This document shows, in pieces, positions 20,928 through 33,345 of a stretch of 64,000 bases of DNA. The position numbers and the translations under genes are program-made. Below the pieces are notes generated by a model. It worked only from the letters and a program-made list of their open reading frames with translations. It did not search any database and was not told the DNA's origin. Positions within the stretch are counted from its first letter, which is position 1; every line of letters begins with the position of its first letter. The stretch covers positions 27,947,661 through 28,011,660 of the forward strand of contig NC_134366.1 of the NCBI RefSeq assembly GCF_035582795.1, given 5' to 3'. Origin of the DNA: Mycteria americana (taxonomy: Eukaryota > Chordata > Aves > Ciconiiformes > Ciconiidae).

Positions 20928-22924
20928 GTAAAGTTTCCTACATTCTTTTTTTGCGGTTTCGTTCATTTTCAAATGCAACTTTATTTGAAGTAGATTTTGA
21001 CAGCTGATCTCAGCTCTGAAAAGATTGCAGAGGATCTTCGATACACATTTTTCTTACAGTCAGCCAGCGAGCATAATCTTAAATGAATTAAGGAAGCTGA
21101 GCTCTGATGAGCTTGTGTCATTTCCTAGACTACTTGGTGGCTGACTAAGCCAGCAGAAATTGAGAATGACAGCTGGGTTTGTGAAGTTTGAGAATTTTAA
21201 CATGCATGTTTTGACTGGTATGACTGAACTGTAATCACATGGTGAAATGTAGAAGTGGGTATTTGGTGGCCTTTGTGCTGCTTGGTTTTTTCATTTGAAA
21301 TCACAGCTTCTTTAGATTGGATGGCTTTTCTTCAGCTCTCATCAGATGTTCTTTAAAGTCCCTGTGTTTAAACACTGTGTCATGAAATACAATGTGATTC
21401 TGTCTCAGTAGTAGAGGACTTAATATTCTGCATCTGAATTAGTATAATCTTTTCTAGTAGCATCTTCACTTTTTAAAAACTTTATTAAACATTAATATAC
21501 ATATATCTAGTATATCTCAGTGCTACAGAAAGGCCAAAGTCAGTTAATTGAAATACCTAATGAAGGGTGGGTTTCTTGCAGAGCTTTTTTTTGGTTTAAG
21601 TACCTTGAAATTACAGCTAAGAATGTTGTTTCAAGTATTTTCAGTTCAGGAAGGAATAACTAGTCATGTTTTGTTGTACCAGCTTTTCACTGCTGAGTCC
21701 CAGAGTTTAGTATAAAAATATTTTACTTCTGAGTTGCTTTTAATGCACATGGTCTCAAATGGGCAAATCAAACCCATAGTAATTTTTTCCAGAAATGGCT
21801 CTTGAAAGAGCTATGTATGGTGGAGTACTTGAAATCTAAACATTTTTAAATTAACAATCTGTAATCGACTGTATTTTTGTTGTGTGAGTTTAGTAATGAA
21901 AATTATTAAATCAACAAACAGAAGTTTCAATATCAAACTTGAAGTAATGTGATTACAAAATCTGCATTTACACCACCTGTACTTTAAGTTAGGGTAAGAC
22001 GTATATTTGTATTAGGACATTTTAATCTGAATGAAGCAACCAGGTTTTCACATCTGTTTATTGGGGAGTGGAGGGAGGGGAACAGCCTTGTGTTCTTCAT
22101 GCTTCTAAAAGACCATTTTTTACACTGAAACAAAATATTCTGAGCCAAGATAATGGATTTTTTTGTTTTGTTTTGTTAGTATTTTATTCAGGCTTGCATC
22201 ATGGACCAAAAATTCTAACAGTGTTTGTGCTTCCTCTAGATTATTCCCATAATTAAAGTAGCTGGTTTTCTTTAATTTTTTTTGGAGGTGAAGTAGAGAA
22301 AACTTTTATTCCAAAGGATTATGAATGTTGTGTCCGTCCCCGCCTTCCCTCTCAGGCTGTACTAACAGACAAGACGATGTTCCCTCTTCTGAAAGCTCTA
22401 CCAATTATATGCAGAGGTTTGTTTTATCATATTTGTTATGGTTCCAACAGATAAGGATTCAGAAAGTGATTACACTGATTTTATTCTTGAGATGGTTGGA
22501 TTTTCTGCTGTTTCTGTTTTGAAAGAGCTAACAGTGACATTATTACTTCAGTATATTGCTGTCGTCTGTCTGAATCATGCTGTCATGCCAAGTGCTGTAA
22601 GAGTATTGTCTCAATTATTTAGTTATGAAATTTTTCTTTTCTTCTCAAGATTTTCACGCTATGTTCATTTCAGATCACTATTATCAAGTAATAATAACAG
22701 TCCATTAGGAAAATGCTCTAAAAGTCATTTGTGTAGATAATAAAAGAGTACATTTGTCATGGTTTTCAGCATAAAACACTCTTAACAAGCTTATCCAAAG
22801 TAAAAGAATTGGTGCTTTAATTATTTTAGCATCTTCATTGTAAATAGGAAGAAAACAGAATAAAAGCTGCATTGAGAGAGAACAGTGTGGGAGACATTGG
22901 GAAGTTTGGGAGATCCCTGTGTGA

Positions 22925-23420
22925 TTGCTTTTTGTCCTGGGTGCCTTCAGTGCACGCAGTCTGTTAGTCATGTGGGGAAACAGAAGTGAGACCACGTGGA
23001 AGGCTTGCACGAAGAGGACGAAGTGCAGCGAAAGTTGTGGAAAATTAAAAGCTGCTTCTCGAGCCTTCCTCCCTTTTCTCCACAGCACTTTAATTCCCTC
23101 GGCAGTGTCAAGCAGCATAAGCCCGGGCAGGCTGCCAGCAGCATCAGGTCACTGCCCGGCCACTCCATGGCGGGCAGGGACCCGGGAAGGGCAGCTGGAG
23201 AATCCCCCGGTGGGTGCTGGGAGGCTCCTGGGTCTCTGGGCTCCTGCACTGCCTCTCTGACAGCACTGCCAATTCAGCACGCTGCTAGGAGCTCGGCAAC
23301 TGGCTCTGGCAAGTGGTTTCTGCCCAGCAGATAGGTACCAATGAGCAGTGCAGAGGGCAAGGGGGACTTGTGTTCTGTCCCCTCGCACAGTGCTAGTGGG
23401 CAAATTCACCTGATCACTCA
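22925..23420. other. GC-rich patch inside the intron, function unknown
   Basis: About 500 bases clearly richer in G+C than the surrounding intron, with overlapping open frames of 90-137 codons on both strands. None resembles a known protein, and the frames compete, so I do not call a gene. It could be an unrecognised repeat, an enhancer or an alternative exon. Confidence 0.3.
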
Positions 23421-25536
23421 CTTCACCTGTCCATTACATGGGGATGATGCTTGCTAGCTGAATAGATGGCAACTATTTAAGAATTTTTCTGTTCTAGGCA
23501 ATTTTGTGTGTTAGTGGGCATAACTGGTTTCACTAATACTTTCCTGAACGTCATCTCATGCATAGCCTAACTGAGAGAGAGGAAAATACAAAGCAATGTA
23601 GAAGTATTTTCTGAACTGTTGAAAACTGATTTGTCTTTATTAAAATGAAGAAATTTGTACTTAGCTACTCTGCTAGATAGTGGTGTGAAAAGTCCAACCC
23701 AAACTCTAGGTATTTAGTGCTGGTTTCACAGTATCATACCTCCGCTCTCCTCCTGCAGGTGAACTCTGAAATAATTAACAAAATTGGCATTTGAATGTGT
23801 AACCTGTGAAATGAGTGGGTAGTTATTGCCATAAAGTTGTTACTTGAAGGTATCAGCAGGTTTAGATAAACATCTTTGAACTATTTTTCCAAGGGATTTT
23901 TCAGGTAGATGTGTAAGAAGTAAATGAGAAGAGTGCTGAGACTGAAGAGCAAGAGATTTCAGTTACCACCAAGGGGAATCCTTTCTGCCCCGTTAGGGGA
24001 AATGCTGTGGACTATGAGAAGTAATGAAGTATAGGCAGAAGGATGAATAAATAAAATCTTACTCATCAAACTGATAAAGATTGAATTCTGCTCAGCTCCC
24101 AAGCAGGAAAAAAACCCCAGTTACTGAGAAACTTGCTATAAAGAGAAGGATTCAAGTCAATGGATGCAGGAAATTCTGCTCTGTTACAGCCTGTAATTTC
24201 GCTATCACAGATCCCATGCTCCATGGGCCATTTACTCTGCTCTAGGATTATGGGATATGTTTGCTGATCTTGTCTCTGTTAAAAGTCCCTTTAGGAGTAG
24301 GTGGCTGCCCAGGGGCCATTGCAGGCTTGGAGAGTTTCTTGGTATTTGGAGTGTGGCATCACTGACGTGAGCAGTTGTGCATGTCTGTGGCAGCTTAAGT
24401 CAGCTTCTCGCCGTTCGATAAAAAATAGCCTAAAAGGGCCCAAGAGTTGGTGCTGGTAGTGGGAGTGGGCATGATGGTGTTGCTAAACAAGGGAGGTGCA
24501 CGTTGATATAGCAGTTGATAAGAGTGTTTCTATAGCTGTATAGAATCCTTCATCAACACTGGCGCATTCTTGTGTTGAGGTATTGTGTTTCTCCTCAGGG
24601 ATAAAACTGAAACTCTTCAGGGCAAGTGTAAGAGGTGAAAAAGTTAAGTAAATGTCATGAGGAAAAAAATGCCCTGGTTTTGCCAGGGATACTTTTCTAT
24701 GCAAAAAAGCAGAAACTCTGTGACTTATTGGCCTTGTATTGAGTTTTGCAGGGTTTCCTGAGGGTTTGGCTATATCCCCCTTCCCAAACATAGCGGGCTA
24801 ATTGGACAAGGTTTGCTAGTAGTGCAAAATTCATTAGCTCATGGCTTTCCACACTTTAGCAAATGGAAATGTGTAGATTGTCCAAATCATAGTCCTTTTT
24901 GAGCCATGCTTTCTCCATCCTGGATAGAATTAGGATGGAAGAGTAATGTTCACGTCTTCTCCTCTCTCCAAGTCCAGAATATCTGGTATCTTGATAGCTG
25001 ATGGGTGCATTTTCAGTTAGGGTCCTGTTTCTGGCACCGGGTACATGTTAAACCATTTAAAGCTGTTAGCAGCAATTGGTGTCTCCTGCTGAGCCTCCTT
25101 TTGCAACTTTCTGCTCTGTTGACTTGGCCCTACCCAGCTAAGAGGTTGGAGAGGGTTGGGTAGTATGTGGTAAGACCATATGGCAGACAGCACGTAACTT
25201 GTGGTGCGATGAGGGCTTTTAGCTCAAGCTGCTGCTGCAGTTTTCAGGGTTCCATGAAGCTTCCCTAGGGTGCAGTGGTGGTGAAGGGACCTCTCTGCAG
25301 ACCTCTCTGAGTTTGGGGTAAGTGGGAGAGAGGGTAACAGGAATGCAAGGGATATAGCAAATGACTCTTCCATGCTTCAGCTAATTCCATATGAAGGGAT
25401 TATGATCACTAGTGCCCATGCCTCATATGTTCTTCCTCTCTTCTGTTGTGCAACATGACTAAATCTTATACCCTACAGCATTTCAGTTTTCCAGATTGTG
25501 TTTTGTTCAAATGGTCTTCAGGAATTGGAATTTGTG

Positions 25537-25562
25537 CTTCTCTCTCTCTCTCTCTCTCTCTG
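25537..25562 (+). repeat. (CT)n microsatellite, about 13 units
   Basis: An uninterrupted alternation of T and C for about 26 bases. It is a likely length polymorphism. Confidence 0.85.
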
Positions 25563-26090
25563 AGCCTTTGAAGAGGCTTTACAAGAAGAGCTGTGACCTG
25601 TAGTTTAGTGTAAAATAAAAATGACATTTATATTTAGCAGTTGTTTTGAAATTTCTTATGAACTATATGGTGCTTTTTCTTATTAAAAATAAGTTCAAGG
25701 AGAAAGTCTTTCTTTCAGTTATTCCTCATTTCTCTCACTAAAATGTATTTGGGAATGTAGATAGTGGCGAAGAAAGAGTCTGAAACAATCTGACCCTGTA
25801 ATTACTGTGGAAATTTTTACTCTCTAAAATATTATTATTTTTTGTCTGGTAAGCATCAAAATAAAGTCTGCTGGAAACATTTTCAAGTTTTAGTGTTGAA
25901 AAAGAAAGTATTTATTTGCCTGATTTCAAAGTTTAGTATGGTATTTACCTGTTGTTAAAATGGTGAACTATTTTGGATCATAGAAATCATAAGTGAAGGT
26001 TACCCATCCACAAGCACTGTACAGTCCCTGGCTCCAAACTTGCCAACGCTTCTGTTTGTGTTTTACTTAAGTGAACACGGAGTTGGATTT

Positions 26091-26140
26091 AGGTGACCTC
26101 CAGATCTCCCTTCCAACCTCAGTGAGCCTATGATTCTATA
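26091..26140 (+). mobile_element. CR1 3'-end fragment (short, + strand)
   Basis: The stretch reads GTTGGATTTAGGTGACCTCC, then CCCTTCCAACCTCA and TATGATTCTATA, which is the terminal 50 bases of a CR1 element. The ORF2 part is missing, as usual for 5'-truncated CR1 copies. Confidence 0.8.
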
Positions 26141-27671
26141 AATAAAGTAGTCCCAGCGGGTGTTGGGACACTTGTTGAAGGCAGATGTGGAAGACAGGAC
26201 TTGCAGAAAGATCCTGAGGGTGTATTAGATTTAAAGTGATTACAGAATCTGAGAAATTAATCCACTTTTGGATGGGTTAATTAAGAAATCTTACAGATAA
26301 ATAAAGATGTGTAGCTTCCTTCTGAAATCACCAAAAGAATATTTTCCTTTCCTTAAATTCGGTTCTCTACTCTAGCTCCTGTGTCCATGCTTTTGCAACA
26401 TTAGGAGTGGATGGTAGTTTTAGCTAAAGCATGAAACCAGATATTAAGTAGGCTTAAGCTCTGTCTCCTGTAATGTTGAATAAATCACTGAACCTTTATG
26501 CTGGTATTTGAGTTCTGTAGAATGGGCAGCAAGCTGGTTATTAATTCCATTTAATCTCAACTTGTGAAGTAGTTTGAGATACTGAGATATTGCTTGGGTA
26601 GCTTGGAATGTGTGTATTCTGCTACATAAAATGACCTTACAGTTTTTCCAGGTATTGTGAAGTATGGGAAATTCTACAGACTTAAGCAGTAATAAAATGT
26701 GTTATACTGCAAGGATTGTGATGCTAACTTTGATTATTTTTAAAAGTTCACAATGTAAAACCAGGTTATTTCTTCTGGTGGTAGTATACATAGAGCGTTT
26801 CTGGGACCTGGTCTTTTGTTTCAGTTACATTTGTTATGAAAGGCAGAACCTTTTATATATATTTGTCAGAGAAAGGAATGAGAAGTAAATATTAAGGATT
26901 CAAAGACTGGATGCTCTTAGATAAAGAGCAACAGTGAAGGGATAAAGCATTCCAGAACAAGTTGTTATTTTGGTTATTAAAAGGTAAGTCTGTTCTACAT
27001 GGTTATCTCATACGGGAAGTGTATTATTGAGTTGGAATTGGATCTGTCTTTCACACACAGTAATTTCAGATGCAAAAGAGTTTGCTTGTATTAAGCGTAC
27101 ATGGAATTATTGGAATACAGTAGATGGAGTAAAGTTATTTGCGTGCCACAATATGCTGTGGAGACTGTAACTCTTGTATAGGTCATAATTTCACTACTAA
27201 TTCTAGGGGCCAGTTATTCCTGGATGCAATGTTCACACACAGTTAGTGAACTAAAAAGAAATAATGTTGCTTTAAACTGGGTTTTATAAGCATTGAGGAC
27301 ATTCTAGAAGAGCTGTCTGTAGAAACCAAGTTTGAATTGAATAATTGGCATCAGAGGTTTATGCGGTTTAGATTGAAAGGGGTTTCCAATTAAAGGTTTT
27401 GAATTTCAAAAATGCAGACTGAGAAACTGTAGGGAAATGGTTTGAAATTAGTTGAACCAAAGAGCTAAGGGAGGTAACGGTGGGGTTCTTGGAACCTCTT
27501 TGATTCAGAATTAGAAAAAGTGCGTAGGATTTGCATCCCAAGAAAAAGCAGGATACATGAGCAGAATAATTGCAGACCTAATCAGAAGAAAAGCCAGCCA
27601 AAGAGAATATCAGAAGCTAGCCAAGAACTTGCAAGAAGTGGCAAAAGTGGTTGTTCAAAAAATGAAGACTG
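26141..27671. other. PPP1R9A intron between CR1 fragments
   Basis: AT-rich intronic DNA with no recognised exon, RNA gene or repeat. Short open frames are isolated and unrecognised. Confidence 0.5.
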
Positions 27672-27800
27672 TCATAGAATCACAGAATCGTTTAGGTTGG
27701 AAAAGACCTTTAAGATTAAGCCCAACTGTTAACCTAGCACTGCCAAGTCCACCACTAAACCATGTCCCTAAGCGCCACATCAGAAGTCTTAAAGTGTAAA
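27672..27800 (-). mobile_element. CR1 3'-end fragment (- strand)
   Basis: On the + strand it reads TCATAGAATCACAGAATCG, then TTTAGGTTGGAAAAGACCTTTAAGATTAAG-like text and the CTAGCACTGCCAAGTCCACCACTAAACCATG-like block. This is the reverse complement of a CR1 3' end. It matches the family of the copy at 58.7-58.9 kb. About 130 bases remain. Confidence 0.85.
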
Positions 27801-30521
27801 CAAGATGTTGCCAGAAGTCAAGCTGAGTTTGGCCTTGTAAAGGAAAATAATCCAAGTAGTAAAAAGCTATTTATCCATTAAAAATGAAACAAGAAAGGAA
27901 GTTGGGTGTTACGCAGTGAGCATGAGGTTACCATTAGAGCCATCACCCCCAGTTTATATTAATATTTTGCCTTCATTTTTGGTGCAGTTGGTCATGTTGA
28001 ACATGGAATCGGGATTAAGAGTGAAATAAATGTATACAGGTGGAAACTCTTACAGTGGAAATTCTATAGTGAAATGAAGATGAAAGTTAGAAATTCCTAG
28101 TGCTCAGGTTTGTGGGGGACTGGGTGAAAAGTTGTAGTTTAGAAAGTCTTGTAGCAAACATTTCAAAACAAACAGAACACTATCAAAATAGAGTAGGTAT
28201 TTCATCGTAGAAGAGCAAATGCAGTAGCTGTTTTTCAGAAAGTAGAGAAGAGGTGGTTCTGGTAGCTTGAAAATTATTAATCTTTTTTTTTCCCCTATAA
28301 CAGAGCAATAGAAAAAAAACTTTAAGAAGAATCAAAGGGAGGCAGGCAAATGGAAAAGTGGAATACATGTAAATGGATTTATGAGAGGTAGCATATGTCA
28401 GGCTAAATTAGTGTCTGCCTTTGATAAGATAGAAGACCTTGTTAAAAATTTCAGTAGTTCTGTCTCAGAAAGTTGGAGCATGCTAATGATACTTGCTTTT
28501 GACCGAAAGTGGGGAAGCCTTATCATTGCACAGGATTACAGTAAAATACAGGTGGCTGGGAGAACTTGAGTAGTGGAGATGGATTTATGAGCTAAGAAGT
28601 TTCATGGTAAACTAGTGACTCATTTGTAGGGGATGACAGTGAAGGAGAAAGCCACTCTGTGACTCGCTCGCGCAGAATGACAGCAGTAACCCGTGGTGCG
28701 ATGCAGCTGTGAGGAAGGGAAATGGTATTCTAGATACATGAAGCAAAATATTTTGGTAGCGGTAGGGAACTGTGAGTGTCATTTTATAACTCGCTAAGGA
28801 GACTTCATCTGGAACGTGTCTGGTGGATTCTGCTTAAGGCAAGTGAGTTTGCCGGAAAAGCTGCAGCAACTTGCTGCTCTTAATCTGTCTTTTTCTTGGT
28901 TAATTCTATCATAAAACAGGGGGCTTAAGAAATTTATCTTGCTCAGTGAGGGATGACAAAGCCTGAAAAAGAGCATAATTGCATCGCTGGTATATTCATA
29001 AAGAAAAAGCACCTGAAGGCTAAGGGGCAGCATTCTACTTTTAAGGGGGAATTGAGCATTTTCCAACTAAGATTAAAGAATTGTAATAGCAGGCAATGAC
29101 ACAGGCAATTTCCTTCTCTTTTCCTATGTTCCTAATAGACTATTGTATTGTCTAACAGTGTCTAGTAATTCTGTTAAGATTTGGAACTTCTTCAGCACTG
29201 TTGAACTTGCAGGCCACAAATAATCTATTAAAAAAAGTACCTGACATTCCTGTAGTTAAATGGTACAAAGTGATAGCTGTTATTCTGTGGTGTCCTTTTT
29301 TTATATACAAAGTATTCTAGTGAGAGCAGAAGCTAATTTTACTCACTAGAGTTGATTCAAGAGACCTGTCAGATCACTCAGATATTTCCATATGATAAAG
29401 TCAGTGGAAGGTGTGAATGCAGAATTTATCTCTGAGACCCGTTTGCCTTGTGTGATTACACATGCAGCTGCACTTCTTAGTCTATGCACATCTGTAACGT
29501 TTTATGTTCCTCTCTGCAGTTTCCATCTGCCTTAGTATTCAGTGCGTAATCTCAAGGGCATAAGATGCTGGTTCACACTGAAAGGATATCTTTTAATATT
29601 CAGACTATGCCGCATGTAGACCTAGTGCCTTTTATTTGATAAAATACCTGTATTTCAAATTTACTATTCACATTATTTGTAAAAGCAATAAGCTATAGAG
29701 GCTTTTAAAAGTCATACTGTCAAACTCCTGTCTAATTCATCTAGATCATGGCCTTTATGGTAAAAAAAAAAAAAATCCCAAGGTTTTATCCAGTTTCTAA
29801 TCGTCTTTACATCTTTATAAGCGTGCGGTAATCTTTAAGATGGACTCTGACATACTTAGATACTGGCATATTTAGCTTCTGTAGATATGTAGATTCTGAC
29901 ATACTTAAATATTTACCTGTTAGCTCTGCCTTCTTAGAAGCCCAAAGATACCTGTTCATTAGTGTTGACTTGGGTGATTGTCCAGTAGATTTTATTGCGT
30001 GTGCATTGCTTAAACAGACTACTCGGAATATTTTAATACTGTATTTTTTCACAAGAGCAAACCAGAGAGAACTCATGAATCTAGAGATTTAGAGCACTCT
30101 TGAAAAAGCTGGTAATTTAGAAGTGTGGCAAAGTACACTAATGTAAACGAGAATGTTTCAGTGTGGTGTTTGGGAACAGCAGACTACCAGACCACGTAGC
30201 TCTTTATTCCTCTGTGCTCAGCCTTTTTCTCTGAAGTAGTTGTTCAGTTTTATCTCCCCTCTATTAATCTGGTAGGTTGATTAAAAACTGCCACCTTGAT
30301 GTTTTGCACATTTCTTTCATGTTGATATTTAAGATGGGGGGAGGGAAATACTATTAAACAGAGGGGGTTTTTTCTTTTCTTTTCTTTCTCCCCTTCTCTC
30401 TGTATGGCCAGTAAAGGAAATTCCAACCTTAACAGCTGTAGATCCCAAATAACTGCTAAGACTTACTGTGGTGTGCTACAAGTGCACGAAGGTCGTTACC
30501 AGTAAGTTTTGACCATTAAAA
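27801..30521. other. PPP1R9A intron between CR1 copies
   Basis: No exon or RNA gene recognised. It contains an A run at 29762-29775 and a 34-base all-pyrimidine tract at 30368-30401 (T/C only), which lies 120 bases before the next CR1 copy. Confidence 0.5.
30368..30401 (+). repeat. Polypyrimidine tract, 34 bases
   Basis: A run of T and C only, T-rich at the start and C-rich at the end. It is a simple low-complexity tract. It is not followed closely by a coding-like AG acceptor. Confidence 0.6.
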
Positions 30522-31511
30522 AGTGGAAGTTACGCTTGACCAACCTCATAACCTTCTACAATGAAATGACTGGCATGATAGGTGAGGGGAGAGCAATGGA
30601 TCTTGTCTACATTCACTTCAGTAAGGCTTTTGACATAACATCCTCATAGAGAAGCTGATGAAGTAGGGGCTGGATGAGCAGACAAGTGGATTGAAAACTG
30701 GCTGAACAGAGAAGTGGGCAGACAGGAACCTCATGAAGTTCAGCAGGGAGAAGTGCAAAGTCCTGCACCTGGGGAGGAAAAGCCCCATGCACCAGTATAT
30801 GCTGGGGGCCACCCAGCTGGAAAGCAGCTTTGCAGAAGAGGATTTGGGGTCCTGGTGGACACCAAGTTGAACACGAGCCAGCGATGTGCCCTTGTAGCAA
30901 GGAAGGCTGCTGGTACCCTGGGCTGCCTTAGGGGAAGTGTTGCCAGGCAGGTGAAGGGAGGTTACCCTTCCCCTCTGCTCACCGCTGGTGAGGCCACACC
31001 TGGAGTACTGGTTCCTGTTCTGGGCTCCCCAGTACACTCCCCATTTCACTGGACTGGAGAGAGTCCAGTGAAGGCCCATGAAGATGAAGAAGGGTCTGGA
31101 GCATCTCTCCTGTGAGGAAGGGCTGAGAGAGCTGGGACTGTTTAGCCTAGAGAAGAGAAGGCGCAGAGGGGATCTTATTAATGTATATAAATACCTGAAG
31201 GGAGGGTGCAAAGAAGACAGGGCCAGGCTCTTTTCAGTGGTGCCCAGTGACAGAATCAGAGGCAATGGGCACAAACTGAAACACAGGAGGTTCCCTCTGA
31301 ACATCAGGAAACACTTTTTCCCTGTGAGGGTGACTGAGCACTGGCACAGGTTGCCCAGAGAGGTTTTGGGAGACTCCATCCTTGGAGATACTCAGAAGCT
31401 GTCTGGACATGGTCCTGGGCAACCAGTTCTAGGTGGCCCTGCTTGAGCAGGGGGGTTGGACCAGATCCTCCAGAGGTCCCTTCCAACCTCAACCATTCTG
31501 TGGTTCTGTGG
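30522..31511 (+). mobile_element. CR1 LINE copy, 5'-truncated with an internal deletion
   Basis: It starts in the reverse-transcriptase part of ORF2 (near CTTGACCAACCTCA at 30534) and ends with CCCTTCCAACCTCAACCATTC and a TCTGTGGTTCTGTGG tail at about 31511. Decayed ORF2 C-terminal text is readable on the + strand ([14 protein letters not shown]-like, [11 protein letters not shown]-like, HWHRLPREV-like segments between about 31110 and 31380). An internal piece is missing near 30709-30730, where the copy jumps from the AACTGGCTGAACAG region to CCTCATGAAGTTCAGC. Frameshifts break the frame, so it cannot move by itself. The 253-codon antisense frame is a shadow. Confidence 0.9.
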
Positions 31512-33039
31512 CTTCATTTAAATCAGAAAAAAATTATTTTCCTGATAGTGAACTTTGGCAAAGGAAGCAGCTAAATTGCATCCTAGATGAATTCTTGTAA
31601 TTATATTATTTGTCGAGTGTGCTAAGTGACCTCTCATATTAGTTATCAAATTATAAGAATGCATGGTTTTGCAAATCCAAAGGTGATACAGAAGGTCTAG
31701 TAGGTTTTCCCTGGTTGTAACAGTTAACTTTATTTAAATATATATGAATATTTTAACATGAGCTCATTGAATACAGCCTGAATTGTTACCTGTAATTACA
31801 ATGGAGTGGAGTCAAATAAAGATTTCTGGGATGTAGAGGCTTTTTTATGTGTTTTCCTTGCCCGAAAATATATAAACATTTTGGAAGGGGAGTCCTGGTT
31901 TGTTTATGAGTTGTCAGGAAGCTTTATCCCTTCTTTTTTCAATGACTATAATTTAGATTTAATTGTTAATTAAAATCTGAATATTAAATATTGTACGATA
32001 AGGCAGACGGTGCTTCATTGTAGAACACAGTCTACAATGACCGTGTCATGATACTGAATTTTCATGAACTTCAGACAATTATGAAGTGTCTAGAAGATGC
32101 GGCAGTGCAAGAAAAGCATAGGGAAGAACTGCAGCTCTTGTGACTTGATGGTACCTTTGCTGTTTGGGAGCATTGTGTCACCTTAGTTGGTGATACAAGT
32201 GGGATGACTTTCTTGTGCATATGTACATCTGTTACCCCTAACAGATAGTTAAGTTTAGTTTAAGGATTGATAGTAGCCTTTTAATGCTTCCTGTTAATGA
32301 GAACCTAGACCCACCACTGTCAATCAAAATAACTGTCTAAGAAAGGATTTTAAGGGGCTGCTTTTTGTACATATTTTGTTGTATTATAGCATGAGTAGAT
32401 TGCCCTAACTTTATAAGTAGCATTTAACAATGCTGAAAGATTTTGGGGAAATGTTTAATATTGGGGAAATATTTATGATTAAGAAGAGAAAAACAGCCTG
32501 TACAAAAATAAAACTGTTGAGGGGTAGTATTCACTTGCAGCAGAGGCAAAGCCGACTAGTATTTTGCATATAGCAGTAGCTGAAGTCCGTATTGCTGTCG
32601 CTGTCGTGCGCCCTGGTTGGAACGTGAAAGTGAGCTGAATATTCAAAAGCTCTGGTCGAACTGGTAAATAATTCCACACTGTGCTGTACATCTTCAGTGC
32701 AATCTCGAAATTACTCACTTTGTAAAAGATACTGAGCTGTGGTAGCATTGTCTAGTTTATCTATGAAATCCTTCCGATAATGATGGAGAGAGGCATTTTG
32801 CTGATTTCGTAAAGCTCAAGAACTCCCAGAAGAGAGACCAATGTGTATTGCTGAAGATGACCAACAGCAATTTATAAAACGTGAGAGAGATTAGTGGGAA
32901 GTTTTTTGAGTAGCACTTTGAATAAATGGATTAAAACAGAAGGCCAGCGAGTAGTTCTTCACTCTTTTTGGCTTAAAAGTGGATCTGTTAAAACAGGCCT
33001 CCTGTGCCCATATATAACTTTCATTTATTTTGTTTTCCT
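31512..33039. other. PPP1R9A intron, no feature seen
   Basis: AT-rich intronic sequence. No exon, RNA gene or recognisable repeat. Confidence 0.5.
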
Positions 33040-33345
33040 AGTGCAGGGGCTCGCTTGTGTCTCTAAGCCCTGGAGAACCCCTGTAGTTAATCCATGCCAT
33101 TAAGAACCGCACACTTCTGAGCTTGAGAAAGCTGGATTTAGCTCCCAGCAGCACAGCGATGAGAACCATGGGAGCTTGGGTTGGGGGGTGGCGGAGCGGT
33201 GGGGTCTCCTTCCCCAGCTGGGTGATGGGGTGGGAGCAGGGGCTGAGCCAGAGCCTCGTCAGCAGCCAGCACCCTGCCCTGGCTGGGTCCTGCCCTGGCT
33301 TTGTAAGCCGATGCAGCTGGTACACAGTAGTGCTGCACTTGCAGC
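33040..33345. other. GC-rich patch inside the intron
   Basis: About 300 bases richer in G+C, including GGGTTGGGGGGTGGCGG and a near-duplicated GCCCTGGCTGGGTCCTGCCCTGGCT segment near 33275-33300. Frames are open on both strands for 69-106 codons but none is recognisable. It may be an unrecognised repeat or a regulatory patch. Confidence 0.3.

Larger units (their letters stand above)
20928..26090 (+). other. PPP1R9A: PPP1R9A intron, first part
   Basis: It begins at the donor GTAAAG. No further neurabin coding segment (for example the PDZ domain) was recognised. It contains a (TTTTG)n stretch near 22160-22180, a GC-richer patch at about 22925-23420, and a (CT)n microsatellite at 25537-25562. 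The coding frame stays open for 21 more codons past the donor before a stop at 20991-20993; this is intronic. Confidence 0.6.

Noticed and set aside
20928-20993. Stop codon at 20991-20993 as the natural end of the gene
   Set aside because: A consensus donor GTAAAG at 20928 follows the family's APIK sequence, and neurabin is known to continue with PDZ and coiled-coil exons.
30618-31379. 253-codon open frame on the minus strand
   Set aside because: It is the antisense shadow of a + strand CR1 copy.
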